Below, piece after piece: positions 31,784 to 41,741 of a DNA stretch of 64,000 nt. Positions within the stretch are counted from its first letter, which is position 1; each line of letters begins with the position of its first letter. The DNA lies in NCBI RefSeq assembly GCF_017565645.3, contig NZ_CP086136.1, forward strand, positions 8,973,501 through 9,037,500. Reading direction: 5' to 3'. The notes below the pieces were generated by a model. The model saw only the letters and a list, made by a program, of their open reading frames with translations. It had not been told where the DNA came from and did no database searches. The stretch comes from Bradyrhizobium barranii subsp. barranii. GTDB lineage: Bacteria > Pseudomonadota > Alphaproteobacteria > Rhizobiales > Xanthobacteraceae. Both the position numbers and the translations under genes were made by a program.

Positions 31784-33346
31784 AGTGGAAACGCGCATCT
31801 TTCATGCGGGCGATCCCAGCGCGGTCAGATCGAAGTACAAGGTTTCTGCGAGCCGCGGCTCAAGCCTGGTCCGAGCGCCTTGCCCAACACTGAAAGCCGC
31901 CAACACGATCGCGAAAAGCCGTAGGGTCGAGCGAGGGTGAGGCGGATCCGAGCGCGCTCCGCATCGTCCTGAGGCGGACGGTCAGTACTAGATCGCATCC
32001 GATTCGCGCTTCCAATCGACCTGCAGGATCAACGTCGGGCAGGCCGGGCGAGCAAACGAGGCGTACGCCGATCTCGGCTATGGCCTGGCGCGACGCTTCA
32101 ATCAAGCGTGCCGGACGAAGAGCACCTGATCGATGGCGATCCGGCAAGCTCTCACTACCCTGAGGACCGCGCCAGAGTGCGCATTCGACTTGGTTAGGAG
32201 CGATAGGGCGATGAACTCTCAATATAGTATTTCTGCAAGGCCGCGCAATCTCCTTTCTCGCGCGCGTGTGGGCTGCGTCCTCATGGAGAATATTACGAAG
32301 ATGATGTCCACGCTCGATTGGTTTTCGAAACAGACACTTTATCGATCCAGTGTGAATGGACTGGAACGCCAGGATGCGAATCCCATTTTCTGTAATCATG
32401 AGGCACAACCTTACACCCCGGCTCCTGCATACATGGCCTCCAGCTCGCAGCGTAGGAATGTTTTGTGACGGGATGATCGACGCCTCACCAGGCGACTTAT
32501 GTGGAACCGAATCTGGAGGTCCATCGCATTGATGCGACGCCAATGAAGACTCGCTGCATAGATATGCGATCTGGCCGATCAACAGCTGCAACGGCGTTAT
32601 CAGAAACAAAACGCCTCAACCGATGAAGCAGAATAGAAAGTACAGCAAATCGTTCCGAGCTCGCGTTTGCCATCAGCACGACGTCCAACTCGTTGTGAGT
32701 TAGTGACATGTATTTGGATCTGAACGAGACGCCGGCGAACCAAGGCGTCCCGACGCACTTTGCCGGGGGCGTGAAGTGCGCCGAGGCCACCCCAACATCA
32801 TCAGTACATCCGTGATGATGCTTGCGGCAATGAGACAAGCAGCGTGGCGGAATTGAGGCTCATTGATTTTATGCTGGAAACCAAAAAAGTTTTTCGTGAG
32901 CTGCTACAAAAGACTTGAATCGCACGCAGCGTCACGTGCTGCAATCGCACATCGCGCTCTGCTCTAGCAAGTCACTTATCTCCGTGACGCTCCGGCCTTG
33001 AACGGGAGGCATCCGTCGATTGCGGAGCAACCACGTCGGCCTTTCCTCGGAAGTCCAGCAACAAGCTCAGCTGCCCTGCTGAGGTTTTAAGATCCCTGTT
33101 TCCGTCGCAAAAAGGCAGCACGCCAGGGGGAATGCGGAAACGACGCTGCCCGATGAGCGATTGATACTGCGCACGGCTAGTCGCGGTACACCGCGCTAAT
33201 TCGAGCGTCCTCGTAGAAATTCATATGCCACCATAAACGTCCGAATAATTGCGGACGAGCGGCGCTCACTTCCAGGCATGAACCCCAACGCTGCGTTTGG
33301 CCGTGACGTCGAGAGCAGGCCAGATCTCAGGAACCGTTAGACGTGT
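31784..33346. other. Long stretch without a supported gene
   Basis: Open frames exist on the minus strand (31860-32609, 32497-32838) but they have no motif or ribosome site that I trust. A NolA-type promoter-like site lies at 32915. A minus-strand frame around 33000-33200 (ARCTATSRAQYQSLIGQRRF, then RIPPGVLPFCDGN) has a protein-like composition but no start, and may be a gene remnant. Confidence 0.4.
32915..32945 (+). promoter_or_regulatory. NolA-type site with weak -10, orphan
   Basis: -35 TTGAAT at 32915-32920, then CGCAC, five bases, and GTCACGTGC, then TGCAAT in the -10 place after 19 bp. The left part matches the copies before nodD2 and the pseudogene well (TTGAATCGCAC vs TTGAACCGCAC). 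The -10 is poor and no gene begins nearby, so it may be a decayed site. Confidence 0.4.
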
Positions 33347-33360
33347 TTGACATAACGCAA
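33347..33360 (+). promoter_or_regulatory. FixK/FNR-like box upstream of hemN
   Basis: TTGAC-ATAA-CGCAA at 33347-33360 matches the FixK/FNR palindrome TTGAT/C-N4-G/ATCAA in 9 of 10 half-site positions. It is 59 bp before the hemN start. In Bradyrhizobium hemN genes are known to depend on FixK2 under low oxygen. Confidence 0.5.
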
Positions 33361-33418
33361 AGACATAACAGTGGGCATCGGTCAGCTTTATGCCGCTCGA
33401 CCATGAGAAAGTTAGGCT

Positions 33419-34756
33419 TTGCAGACGTCTCTCCTGAACAAGTATTGCGACGCTCGCCTGCCTTGGTACACCATATACCCGACCGTGCCGGATTTCTCCG
33501 CGACCGTCGGTGCCAAGACTTGTGAGACATGGTTGAGGCGGCTGCCGCCCGACGATCCCGTGTCGCTATACATCCACGTTCCGTTCTGTCGTGCTATCTG
33601 TTGGTATTGCGGCTTCCCTACAAGCCTCACTCGCAGCGAGCGACCGATCCGCAAGTACTTGGCGACGCTGCATGCCGAGATACGTTTGGTCGCAGAGCAA
33701 GCGCCTCGCGCGCTGCCGGTAAGCGACGTGCATCTCGGCGGCGGGACGCCGACTACTATTGCACCGGCCGATTTTCTCGCCTTGATGGCACTCCTGCGAC
33801 GCTGCTTCGCGTTCAGCAAATCAGCTACCATCGCCATAGAAATCGACCCACGTGCGTTCACGGCCGAGATGGTTGAAACATTACAAGTGGCCGGCGTCAA
33901 TCGCGCGAGCATCGGCGTGCAAAGCTTCGACGGGGTGGTTCAGAGGTCGGTCAACCGCGTCCAGAGCGAGGTGCAGACGGCGTCTGTCGTCGAAAGCCTT
34001 CGCCAGCATGGGATAAGCCGCATCAATTTCGACCTTCTCTTCGGACTGCCGCATCAGACGGTGCGATCTTGCGTGGACTCTACACGGACGGCTCTGGCCA
34101 TGCGGCCAGACCGGCTTGCAGTTTTCGGCTATGCTCACGTCCCCTCCTATATGAAACGTCAGCGCCAGATCGATGAGACGGCGCTGCCGGATAATCTCGC
34201 CCGCGCCGAGCAAGCCGCGGCTATCGCAGATACGCTGGTCTCGGCTGGCTACCGCCAGATCGGGCTCGACCATTTCGCCCTGCCCAACGACGAGCTCGCG
34301 CTGGCGCAGAAAGCCGGTCAGCTTCGCCGCAACTCCCTGGGCTATTCGGCTGATACCTGCAAAACCGTGATCGGCTTAGGTCCGTCAGCCATCGGCCGTC
34401 TGCGTGAGGGTTACGTTCAGAACGAGAGCGCAACCGCTTCCTATCACCAACACATTCAGGCTGGTCGTCCGGCAACCTCAAAAGGCTACTGCCTCTCCCC
34501 CGAAGATCGCCTCCGCGCCGCAATTATCGAGCGTCTGATGTGCGATTTGCAGGCCGACGTACCAGCGATCTGTGCTGCTCACGGATTTGATCCAATTCCT
34601 CTTCTCAATTCGGCCGACCGGCTGGGAATGCTCGCCGAAGACGGGATAGTGGACATTGAAGAGGGATTCATTCGGGTCAAGCAGGAACACCGGTTTCTCG
34701 TTCGTGCTGTTGCTGCCGCATTCGACACCTATCTCGACCGTATCCCTATTAACTAA
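33419..34756 (+). CDS. hemN: Oxygen-independent coproporphyrinogen III dehydrogenase (HemN)
   Basis: 445 residues, normal for HemN. It converts coproporphyrinogen III to protoporphyrinogen IX without oxygen, using two SAM molecules and a [4Fe-4S] cluster. The radical-SAM cluster motif is FCRAICWYCGF (CX3CX2C), then HLGGGTPTTIAP, INFDLLFGLPHQT and the YGYAHVPS-like block (FGYAHVPSYMKRQ). The C-terminal HemN domain is present. The start is a TTG (QTSLLNKYCDARLPWYTIYP); no good ribosome site is visible and no in-frame ATG lies close by. The enzyme would supply heme for microaerobic respiration in nodules. Confidence 0.92.
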   Translation: MQTSLLNKYCDARLPWYTIYPTVPDFSATVGAKTCETWLRRLPPDDPVSLYIHVPFCRAICWYCGFPTSLTRSERPIRKYLATLHAEIRLVAEQAPRALPVSDVHLGGGTPTTIAPADFLALMALLRRCFAFSKSATIAIEIDPRAFTAEMVETLQVAGVNRASIGVQSFDGVVQRSVNRVQSEVQTASVVESLRQHGISRINFDLLFGLPHQTVRSCVDSTRTALAMRPDRLAVFGYAHVPSYMKRQRQIDETALPDNLARAEQAAAIADTLVSAGYRQIGLDHFALPNDELALAQKAGQLRRNSLGYSADTCKTVIGLGPSAIGRLREGYVQNESATASYHQHIQAGRPATSKGYCLSPEDRLRAAIIERLMCDLQADVPAICAAHGFDPIPLLNSADRLGMLAEDGIVDIEEGFIRVKQEHRFLVRAVAAAFDTYLDRIPIN

Positions 34757-35164
34757 GCCGCGCATGTGAGCAGATCTCAAACATTTAAGCTCTTCGCGAC
34801 GGAATGATCTGAAGAGGCACCTCCGGCAGACGGGCCAGATTTCGAGGATGCAGCGGCGGTGTCATGACAACGATCTTTCAGATATGGCCTCAAACCGGGA
34901 GGGCTGACTAAAGGGAAGCTGATTTGAAGGAGAAGCGCAGCGGATTCCGCCGTTCAGGGCCACGGCTCGATCATGCCGAAAGGGCTCTGCCCCACCTCCC
35001 CTTGACTGCTCTTGATGATGGTGACGGCCTCAGCGACGTGCCGCTGGAGACGCCGGCGCCCGCACCAGCTTCGGGAAATTTACGGCTGGAGGCAGCTTTG
35101 CGAAGCTACGGTCCACCTCCTCGAGCACAGTTGGACACTCGACGACGCCTGCAGCGTCCCAGAC
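34757..35164. other. Stretch after hemN, no supported gene
   Basis: Nothing firm on the plus strand. On the minus strand the sequence may hold a decayed C-terminal extension of the neighbouring coiled-coil protein, but the frame is interrupted. Confidence 0.4.
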
Positions 35165-35683
35165 TCAAGGCTCGGCTGTCTTCGGTCCGGCGATCACTGG
35201 CGCGCCTCCGACGGAAACAGGTCCCTGTGGTTTGGACCGCCCGAAGCGTTTCCTGGCGGCGCTCGAAACAGCCCGGGCTGGCGACAAAGGAGGCTCGGAA
35301 GCAGCAGAAGGGACAGGTGTTGAACTCTGCAGCGCATCGATCCGCGAAGTCAGTATGGTGATCTGATCCAGGACCCCTTTGAGGACATCCCGCTGGGCAT
35401 CGATCCGGCGGTTGAGTTCTGCGATCTCATCACCATTTTTCTGCTGTGCCCACTTTATCTCGGACAAGGATGCCCTGTCCTCCGGTGGCAGGCTCATCGT
35501 TGAAGCGACTTCGCTGCTTTCCGGCGTCTCGACAGGCTCTTCAAGGTTAGCCCAAAGCCAGGCGCTAGCAGCACACGAGCCGACGAGGATAAGCGGGAGC
35601 ACCAAAACCGGGAGAATCCGTCTTGACGGCCCGTGCAAGAGCGGCCGCAAGTCTGAAGCGGCCGCTTGATCAATCAAGTCCAT
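35165..35683 (-). CDS. Membrane-anchored coiled-coil protein
   Basis: 172 residues. A cytoplasmic start (MDLIDQAAASDLRPLLHGPS) is followed by one membrane helix (ILPVLVLPLILVGSCAASAW), then a periplasmic coiled coil (LSEIKWAQQKNGDEIAELNR and RIDAQRDVLKGVLDQITILT), and a Pro/Ser-rich tail. Proteins of this plan are frequent in Bradyrhizobium and unnamed. The start codon is at 35683. The function is unknown. Confidence 0.65.
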   Translation of the reverse strand: MDLIDQAAASDLRPLLHGPSRRILPVLVLPLILVGSCAASAWLWANLEEPVETPESSEVASTMSLPPEDRASLSEIKWAQQKNGDEIAELNRRIDAQRDVLKGVLDQITILTSRIDALQSSTPVPSAASEPPLSPARAVSSAARKRFGRSKPQGPVSVGGAPVIAGPKTAEP

Positions 35684-36795
35684 TGTCCCTCGCTCAAGAT
35701 CTCGTTCCAGCAGGCTTATTTTGTCGACGCGATAGCTCGCGATGCTCCCGCGTTCCAGGAGCTGCCAGCGTCGACAATAATCAATCTTGGTGAGCTTCCC
35801 GATCGGCTGCGCCTACTCCTATGAAACGCTCCTTCTTGAGCAACGCGACAATTTGCGCGCGTGCTCAATGATAGCGCCACCAGCGAGCAATGGTTCTCGT
35901 CGTAGTCGGCGATGGCGCAGCATTCTCTCATCATTCAGAAGAACCTTGCAGATTTTTTACCGTGCCCCGGCACGAATGCAAACCGTCCACTGATTCCTGC
36001 AAGTGTTCGATGGAGCCCCGCCTCACGCATTGCCCAGACCAGCAACCTCGTCTGGGACGCGCCACGTAAGCGCCACGGCTGATCGGCCGAGCCGCAATGG
36101 CGCGATTGGACCGGCAAACATTGCACCTGATCAACTACCAGTTCCGGCAGGTTGTTCGAGATGACGGGCACGTGGCAAGCGTAACCAACGAACGCCGCGC
36201 ACATCAAGGTTTTGGATGCAAGACAGTTTTTGCCGCGCCGACGGCAGAAAGCAACTGCTCGCCGATATCCGCCAAAGCTGCTCGATGGCTGATTCCTCCG
36301 GTCCCCTGGGCTATCACGTTGGATGTTGTGGTGTGGTTGCCGCGCGCGCAAATCCAAAAGCTCTTCGGCCTTCAAGCCCGCCGATCGTCTCGTGTTTCGC
36401 TGACAACGATACCAATGAAACGCTTCGTGAAGCCAAGCCTCTTGCACGGCTAGCCTTGCTTTCGGGTGGCTGCCGTTTGGTCCAGAAAGCCGCCTTCGAT
36501 GCAGATGCGCACCACCGCCAGACTCGCCTGACGCACAGTGAGCAAGGTGGACATTCGCAACGCTTTGGCGGCCAGGACAGAACGCTCCGCGCGCTCGTGA
36601 GCATTTGCCGAGCCAGCGCTCTCCGCTGGCTCTGGGCGCACCGGCGTCACGCACAACCAAAGTCTCGGACCAGATCATCCTCGCGCCGCGAGCTGAGAGG
36701 TTCAGGAAGCCTGAGTGGCTCTGTTCGGATAGATCGAGTTCTGGCTCGTCCCCCTCCCCCACGGACGCGAAACGACAGCCGCGATGCCGCTTGCT
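35684..36795. other. Stretch of degraded sequence without a supported gene
   Basis: Several overlapping open frames on both strands (for example 35935-36906 on minus). The minus-strand translation shifts between frames with gene-like composition, which suggests an old, heavily decayed gene that I could not identify. Confidence 0.4.
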
Positions 36796-36882
36796 CGTCA
36801 TTGCGAGGAGCGCTGGCGACGAAGCGATCCAGACTGCCACTGCGGGGGGGTCTGGATTGCTTGGCTGCGCTTGCAATGACGA
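36796..36882. repeat. Palindromic intergenic repeat of the Bradyrhizobium/Rhodopseudomonas type
   Basis: The left arm CGTCATTGCGAGGAGCG and AGCGATCCAGAC pairs with the right arm TCTGGATTGCTT and GCTTGCAATGACG over about 87 bp, giving a long hairpin. Copies of the same CGTCATTGCGAG...CTCGCAATGACG family are scattered in these genomes. Confidence 0.7.
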
Positions 36883-36960
36883 TGTGGAAGCAGGCGCGTG
36901 CCACACGCCGCCGCGAGCTCACTTCGGGCCAATCAGGCCGCATATTCATGGCCGGCAGAC

Positions 36961-38568
36961 ATGGACCCGAACTACGCCATGCGTGATTGCCTTCTTGCGA
37001 CGACCTCGCCCCGGACATACTCGGCTACGGCAGCACTTTCTTTCAATTTAAGACCAAGGGGAAAGCAATCTGGGCTTGCTATCGCACTTTCGCTAGCGGC
37101 TTGTCTGGTCGGCAATCCCGTACTGGCACAAACCGCGAGCGGACTTGATCCTAGTAACCACCCTGTGGATCAGGCCAGCAAAAGAGGAAAGACTTCCGAC
37201 CGGGCCGCAAAGCTCCCGATCGACCTGATCTGTCAGGCAATCCGCCCTCCTGCCCCGGCGCGAGCAGCAGGTCCCGGAGTGCCTTTGGAGAAGCGCGGCA
37301 ATGCGGACAGGGCTGCTCAGACGAGACCGCAAAAAACGATCGATCCCTTCCAAAGGTACGACAATCTGCGTGAAAAAGGGTTGTGGTTCCCCATCCCTGG
37401 TCCTGCAGATACGATTGATCAGGACAAGGGGGGCGTTAGATCTGCGCTGGCGGACGTCGGCATCGGCTATATCGGGTGGACACATAACTCCTTTGCAAGC
37501 AACCAGCTACCGCATGCAGCCAGAAGCACTATCGCAAACCAGCTCTATATGGGCCAGAATCCGACTTTCGCGTCGGCGAACTTCATGATCGTCACCTACG
37601 ATCTGAGCCGGTTTGGCATTGCCGACGGACAGATTGTCGTAGGGGCCGAGCAGCAATACTGGACGTGGGATCGCCCAGGGCCAGATCGGGTGGGACTCAA
37701 TACGCTCGCCTACTACCAGACTTTCTTCAATAGGACACTAGAACTCAAACTTGGCTACCTCAGAAACCAGAATGAATTCACCGGCACATTGTTCGGAGGA
37801 ATCACAGGATCGAACATGTCTGCCTTGTTCCAGGCTGGGATGAGCACCAATGCCGCGCCCACGCCAGCGGCCAACTTGAAGTACAATTTTGACGCTCGCT
37901 TGTACAACAAGGTCTCCGTCCAGCGCTCAATCAGTCCAGATGGTGCCTATGCCCATATAACCGAGAATCCCACCGGCTTGAAATGGAGCACGGCCAATGC
38001 AGGCATCCTTCTTGTCGAAGAAGCCGGCTACAAGAGCAAGGCTGCTCCCGGCGTACCCGACACGTGGCTGCGGGCGGGCGTTGGTTTGAACAGGAGCCGC
38101 TACACGAATTTGGCGGATCCCAAGCAACAAAGGGAGAGCGGAAATAATTTTCACTACATCGCTGCGGACAGGCAGCTCTGGCAGAGTGACGCCCTTGGGT
38201 CGCCGTCTCGCGGCATCTACGGCGGCTTCTCCGTCATGGGAGCTCCACCTGAGCGCAACAGGATCAGCCGGTATTACGAGCTTCGTCTTTATGCAAAGGG
38301 ACCTTTTGATAGCCGGCCCAGTGATCTGATTGCTCTCGTGGCGACCAACACGGCCTGGAGTAAGCTTGCAGTGGATGCTGCTCTGGCAAAAGGCCAGCTT
38401 GCGCACCGCGATAGCACAGCAGTCACGGGAACATACATCGCGCATCTCGCTCCGGGGATATATGCAAGCGTCGGACTGTCATACATTCATTACCCGACAA
38501 TCATCACACACGCGCCCCAAACGGAACACGCGCTCAATCTGTTGATATCTACGTTGATATTCTTCTGA
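36961..38568 (+). CDS. OprB-type carbohydrate-selective porin
   Basis: 535 residues from the ATG at 36961; the ATG at 36979 is equally possible. A signal peptide core lies at SGLAIALSLAACLVGNPVLA, cut before QTASGL. A basic, proline-rich segment of about 100 residues follows. The barrel begins with GIGYIGWTHNSFASNQ and continues with NFMIVTYDLSRFGIADGQIV, TLAYYQTFFNRTLELKLGYL and AGILLVEEAGYKS. The C-terminus is HALNLLISTLIFF, an amphipathic last strand ending in Phe as outer-membrane proteins do. The likely role is passive uptake of sugars across the outer membrane. No operon partner is next to it. Confidence 0.82.
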   Translation: MDPNYAMRDCLLATTSPRTYSATAALSFNLRPRGKQSGLAIALSLAACLVGNPVLAQTASGLDPSNHPVDQASKRGKTSDRAAKLPIDLICQAIRPPAPARAAGPGVPLEKRGNADRAAQTRPQKTIDPFQRYDNLREKGLWFPIPGPADTIDQDKGGVRSALADVGIGYIGWTHNSFASNQLPHAARSTIANQLYMGQNPTFASANFMIVTYDLSRFGIADGQIVVGAEQQYWTWDRPGPDRVGLNTLAYYQTFFNRTLELKLGYLRNQNEFTGTLFGGITGSNMSALFQAGMSTNAAPTPAANLKYNFDARLYNKVSVQRSISPDGAYAHITENPTGLKWSTANAGILLVEEAGYKSKAAPGVPDTWLRAGVGLNRSRYTNLADPKQQRESGNNFHYIAADRQLWQSDALGSPSRGIYGGFSVMGAPPERNRISRYYELRLYAKGPFDSRPSDLIALVATNTAWSKLAVDAALAKGQLAHRDSTAVTGTYIAHLAPGIYASVGLSYIHYPTIITHAPQTEHALNLLISTLIFF

Positions 38569-38894
38569 TCATCGCAAGCGCCGTTCTGCTCCGACGTTAT
38601 CGTGACGCATGGGACCGAACCCTACCACGGCAAGTCGGCTAAGCGTGACAGAAACGAGAGCGCGACCTTCGACCGAGCAACGAGCACCACTTTATCGGCA
38701 TGGGGAAGGACCTGGACGATCGTAAGCTCGGGGGAAACCAGCGAGCGGAAGGCATGGAGCAAGGGCGAATCGCGGGCATCGATTGCGATTCTGATCTTAT
38801 GACCTTATTCGCGCCCGTGAATTCCGCAACCTTCACCAAAGAACCCAATTGCATGAGACGAGGCGGTCTCGCGGGCGCCGGCATCACCGCGTTG

Positions 38895-39080
38895 ATGAGC
38901 CGCGAGGCCGTTTGCTACGACAATGCCCCGATGGAGAGCTTCCTCCATACACTGGTTCGTCATCGCAACCATAACCGCGCCGACGCCCAGCGCATTATCT
39001 TTGCTTTCATCGAGGGCTTCTACGAGCCGAACCCGGCTCCATTCCGCAATCGATATATCGCCCGATCGAGATGGAGCTAA
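38895..39080 (+). pseudogene. IS3-family transposase OrfB, C-terminal remnant
   Basis: The frame reads MSREAVCYDNAPMESFLHTL, then RADAQRIIFAFIEGFYEPNP. This is the last part of the rve/DDE domain of IS3-family OrfB (SMSRKGNCWDNAVMESFF ... IFEYIEGFYNRRR) with the catalytic Glu present. The rest of the element is missing. Confidence 0.75.
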
Positions 39081-39087
39081 AAGCCGC

Positions 39088-39275
39088 TTAAACCCCTCCA
39101 CTCTTTCGGGGAAGATCAGACTGCCCTAAATTTAGAGCCGAGTCATCTGGATCGACGGATACTGGCGACGGTATGGATTGATCATCGAGCAATCGCCAAA
39201 GCTCCCCTGGAGAGAATTGCTCTAGATCGAAACTAAGCCCTTCTGGACCGGCGGAGAACGACGGGGCAGGGTGTT
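39088..39275 (-). pseudogene. 3' end of effector-like gene 2, displaced by inversion
   Basis: On the minus strand from the IS21 boundary at 39275 to a stop at 39088 the frame reads PAPSFSAGPEGLSFDLEQFS, PGELWRLLDDQSIPSPVSVD and ends DLPRKSGGV. It is a near copy of the repeat in the gene part that ends at 52410 (PAASFSADPEEFSFDLKQFS, PGELRRLLDNQSMPSPVSSE). If the inversion between the IS21 copies is undone and one AACACC target copy is removed, the two parts join in frame. Confidence 0.85.
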
Positions 39276-39448
39276 TGCGCGTTTCGCGGGATCGTGAGCG
39301 CGGATTTCAGGGGATCGTGAGCAGAGATTTCAGACGATCGTGAGCAACGATTTCGCGGGATCGTGAGCAAGGCTTTCGGAGCCTTGCAGCGCTTCGGCCG
39401 ACAACTCAACCGGCTTAGGGATGACCTCGTGGTTAACGAGGAAGTCCA

Positions 39449-39872
39449 ATGCCTACCCAGAGATTGTCGATGCGCCGGATCAAGGAAGTCCTTCGGTTAA
39501 AACATTTTCAAGGCCTGCCAGAGCGGGCCATCGCGCGGAGCGTGGGCGTCAGCAACGGCGTTGTGCACAGCTACCTGAGCCGCGCCCGCTCTGCTGGGTT
39601 GAGCTGGCCGCTTCCGGAGGGAATGACCGATGAAGACCTGGAGCTTTTGCTTTTCCCGGCCCCACGACCAGCGTCTCAGAGCCCGCAGCGGCCGGTGCCC
39701 GACTGGAGCTACATCGATAAAGAGCTCCGCCGGCGCAACGTAACCCGTCGCCTGCTCTGGGAGGAGTATCGCGCCGTTAATCCCGACGGTTTCGGGTACA
39801 CGTGGTTCTGCACTACCTACGAGGCCTGGAAGGGGCGGGTCCGACCTTCGATGCGGCAGATTCATCTGGGCG
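39449..39872 (+). pseudogene. istA: istA of element B copy 1, 5' part, interrupted
   Basis: Encodes the N-terminal part of IstA: MPTQRLSMRRIKEVLRLKHF, the HTH ERAIARSVGVSNGVVHSYLS, up to RPSMRQIHLGG-equivalent sequence. At 39872 the nested IS21 element begins; the rest of the gene resumes at 42584. The undivided version is at 53288-54829 in copy 2. Confidence 0.93.
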
Positions 39873-39979
39873 CCCCGTGGGTCGGTCAAAATCCCCCGGG
39901 TATGGTCACTTGAAACTCCCCCACCTGATGATCGCCGTCAGCGCCGCTGAACAGCAGTAGCCGGTCAGGCAGGACGTTT

Positions 39980-41737
39980 ATGTTCGACCCCTTTAGCCAG
40001 CAAGGGGCCGGGGAGTTGAACGTCTTGAAGCGACATCTGCAAAGCACCGTACTTACATTACTTGATCGCAACACCAGCCAGCGCGAGATTCACCGGCTGA
40101 CGGGTGTCGATCGCAAGACGATCCGGCGTTATCAGGCGCTGCGGGCCGGTGCGGAGGCAAATTCCCCCGGGGAAGTGACCACCGGCTCGGTGAGCGCGGA
40201 CGGCCAAATTCCTCCACCCCGACCACCGGCTTTTGGGACATCGGAAGCGACGGTCACCAGCAGCCTGGCCCGTTCGGCTTGCGAAGCGCATCGGACGTGG
40301 ATCGAAGAACAGGTCCGGCTGAAGCGGAACGCGCAGGCGATTTACCAGGACCTGGTTGATCAATTTGGCTTTCCGTCCAGCTACCAGAGTGTCAAGCGGT
40401 TTGTGCGCCGGTTGCGGCACGCTGATCCTGAGCAGTTTGATCGTCTTGAGTTCCTCCCCGGCGAGGAAGCTCAGGTCGACTATGGCGAGGGCGCGCCGAC
40501 GGTTGATCCGAAGAGCGGGCGGTACCGTCGTCCCCGCCTGTTCGTGATGACGCTACGCTACTCGCGGCGCAGCTTCCGGCGGGTAGTCTGGAAGTCCAGC
40601 CAACAAGTCTGGGCGCAGCTCCACGAAGAGGCGTTCCGGTATTTTGGCGGGGTCCCCAGCTATGTCGTGCTCGACAACCTGAAGGAAGGCGTCCTCAAGC
40701 CGGATTTGTACGAGCCCCAGCTCAACCCGATTTACAGCGCGATGCTGGCTCATTACGCCGTGGTCGCCGATCCCGCGCGCGTGGCCGATCCAAATCGGAA
40801 AGGATGCGTCGAGAATGCGATTCAACATACCCAGGGCACTGCGCTGGCCGGACGGCGCTTCGAGACGCTGGAGGCGCAAAACGAGTTCTTGAGGCACTGG
40901 GAGGAGAACTGGGCTTCCAAACGCATCCACGGCAGCACGCGCCGTCAGGTCGAGGCGATGTTCCAGGAAGAGAAGCCGCACCTGCGGCCGCTGCCTGTCG
41001 CTCCCTTCCGCATCTTCACCGAAGTCGTCCGGACTGTCTGCGACGACACCACCGTACGCGTCGACAACAGCTATTACGCCGCGCGGCCCGCGCCGATCGG
41101 CAGCCAGGTCGTCGTGCGCATCTACACCACCACGATCGAGATCCGTGATCGCCACACCCGTGCGCTGCTGCGTGTTCATTCCCGGATGGCGCACCCCGGT
41201 TCTGTCGTCCTGCCGACCAGCGAACGGCCGTTCAACCCGTCGCGGCAAACCGCCGTGCTGCTGGCGAGCGCCGAGCGCATCGGACCGCAGACCAGGGCCT
41301 TGTGCCAGCAGGTGTTCGACACCGAAGGGCGCCCCGGACAGCGCGCGATGTGGGGCATTGTCGGGCTGGGCCGGAAGTATCCGGCGCGGCTGGTCGAGCA
41401 GGCCTGCGCGCACGCCATCGACAACCGCATCTACCGCTACAAGCACGTGCGTGCGACCGTCGAGCGGTTGTTCGAACAGGCGATCGAGCAGGTTGGAGTG
41501 ACGCCACAGCCGGCATCGCCGCTCACCCAGGATCATCCGCTGATCCGTACCCCCGCGGAATACGGCGACCTCTTCAGCCGCGCTGTGCGGCGCGACGCCG
41601 ACGACAATGGTCGGCAGGCCGAGGCTCACGACGATCACGCCACGGCAATCCGCGCTCGTGTCGCCTGCGCAACCCCGGCCAACTCCGGCGCCACGAGCGC
41701 TCCCGCTGCACCTTCTCACCTTAAACTGGAGACCTAG
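39980..41737 (+). CDS. istA: IS21-family transposase IstA of element C
   Basis: 585 residues, somewhat longer than the other IstA proteins here. HTH: RNTSQREIHRLTGVDRKTIR. DDE domain: EFLPGEEAQVDYGEGAP (first Asp), FGGVPSYVVLDNLKEGV (second Asp), and GCVENAIQHTQGTALAGRRF (catalytic Glu). The Mu-transposase-like C-terminal part follows and a Pro/Ala-rich tail ends the protein just before istB. It looks intact. The start could also lie at the TTG that gives LNVLKRHLQ. Confidence 0.9.
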   Translation: MFDPFSQQGAGELNVLKRHLQSTVLTLLDRNTSQREIHRLTGVDRKTIRRYQALRAGAEANSPGEVTTGSVSADGQIPPPRPPAFGTSEATVTSSLARSACEAHRTWIEEQVRLKRNAQAIYQDLVDQFGFPSSYQSVKRFVRRLRHADPEQFDRLEFLPGEEAQVDYGEGAPTVDPKSGRYRRPRLFVMTLRYSRRSFRRVVWKSSQQVWAQLHEEAFRYFGGVPSYVVLDNLKEGVLKPDLYEPQLNPIYSAMLAHYAVVADPARVADPNRKGCVENAIQHTQGTALAGRRFETLEAQNEFLRHWEENWASKRIHGSTRRQVEAMFQEEKPHLRPLPVAPFRIFTEVVRTVCDDTTVRVDNSYYAARPAPIGSQVVVRIYTTTIEIRDRHTRALLRVHSRMAHPGSVVLPTSERPFNPSRQTAVLLASAERIGPQTRALCQQVFDTEGRPGQRAMWGIVGLGRKYPARLVEQACAHAIDNRIYRYKHVRATVERLFEQAIEQVGVTPQPASPLTQDHPLIRTPAEYGDLFSRAVRRDADDNGRQAEAHDDHATAIRARVACATPANSGATSAPAAPSHLKLET

Positions 41738-41741
41738 CCAC

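Noticed and set aside
31860..32609. 249-residue minus-strand frame
   Set aside because: Protein-like in places, but no motif, no ribosome site and mixed composition; could be a decayed gene but I cannot support a call.
35935..36906. 323-residue minus-strand frame
   Set aside because: Includes the palindromic repeat and low-complexity stretches; no start signal or recognisable domain.
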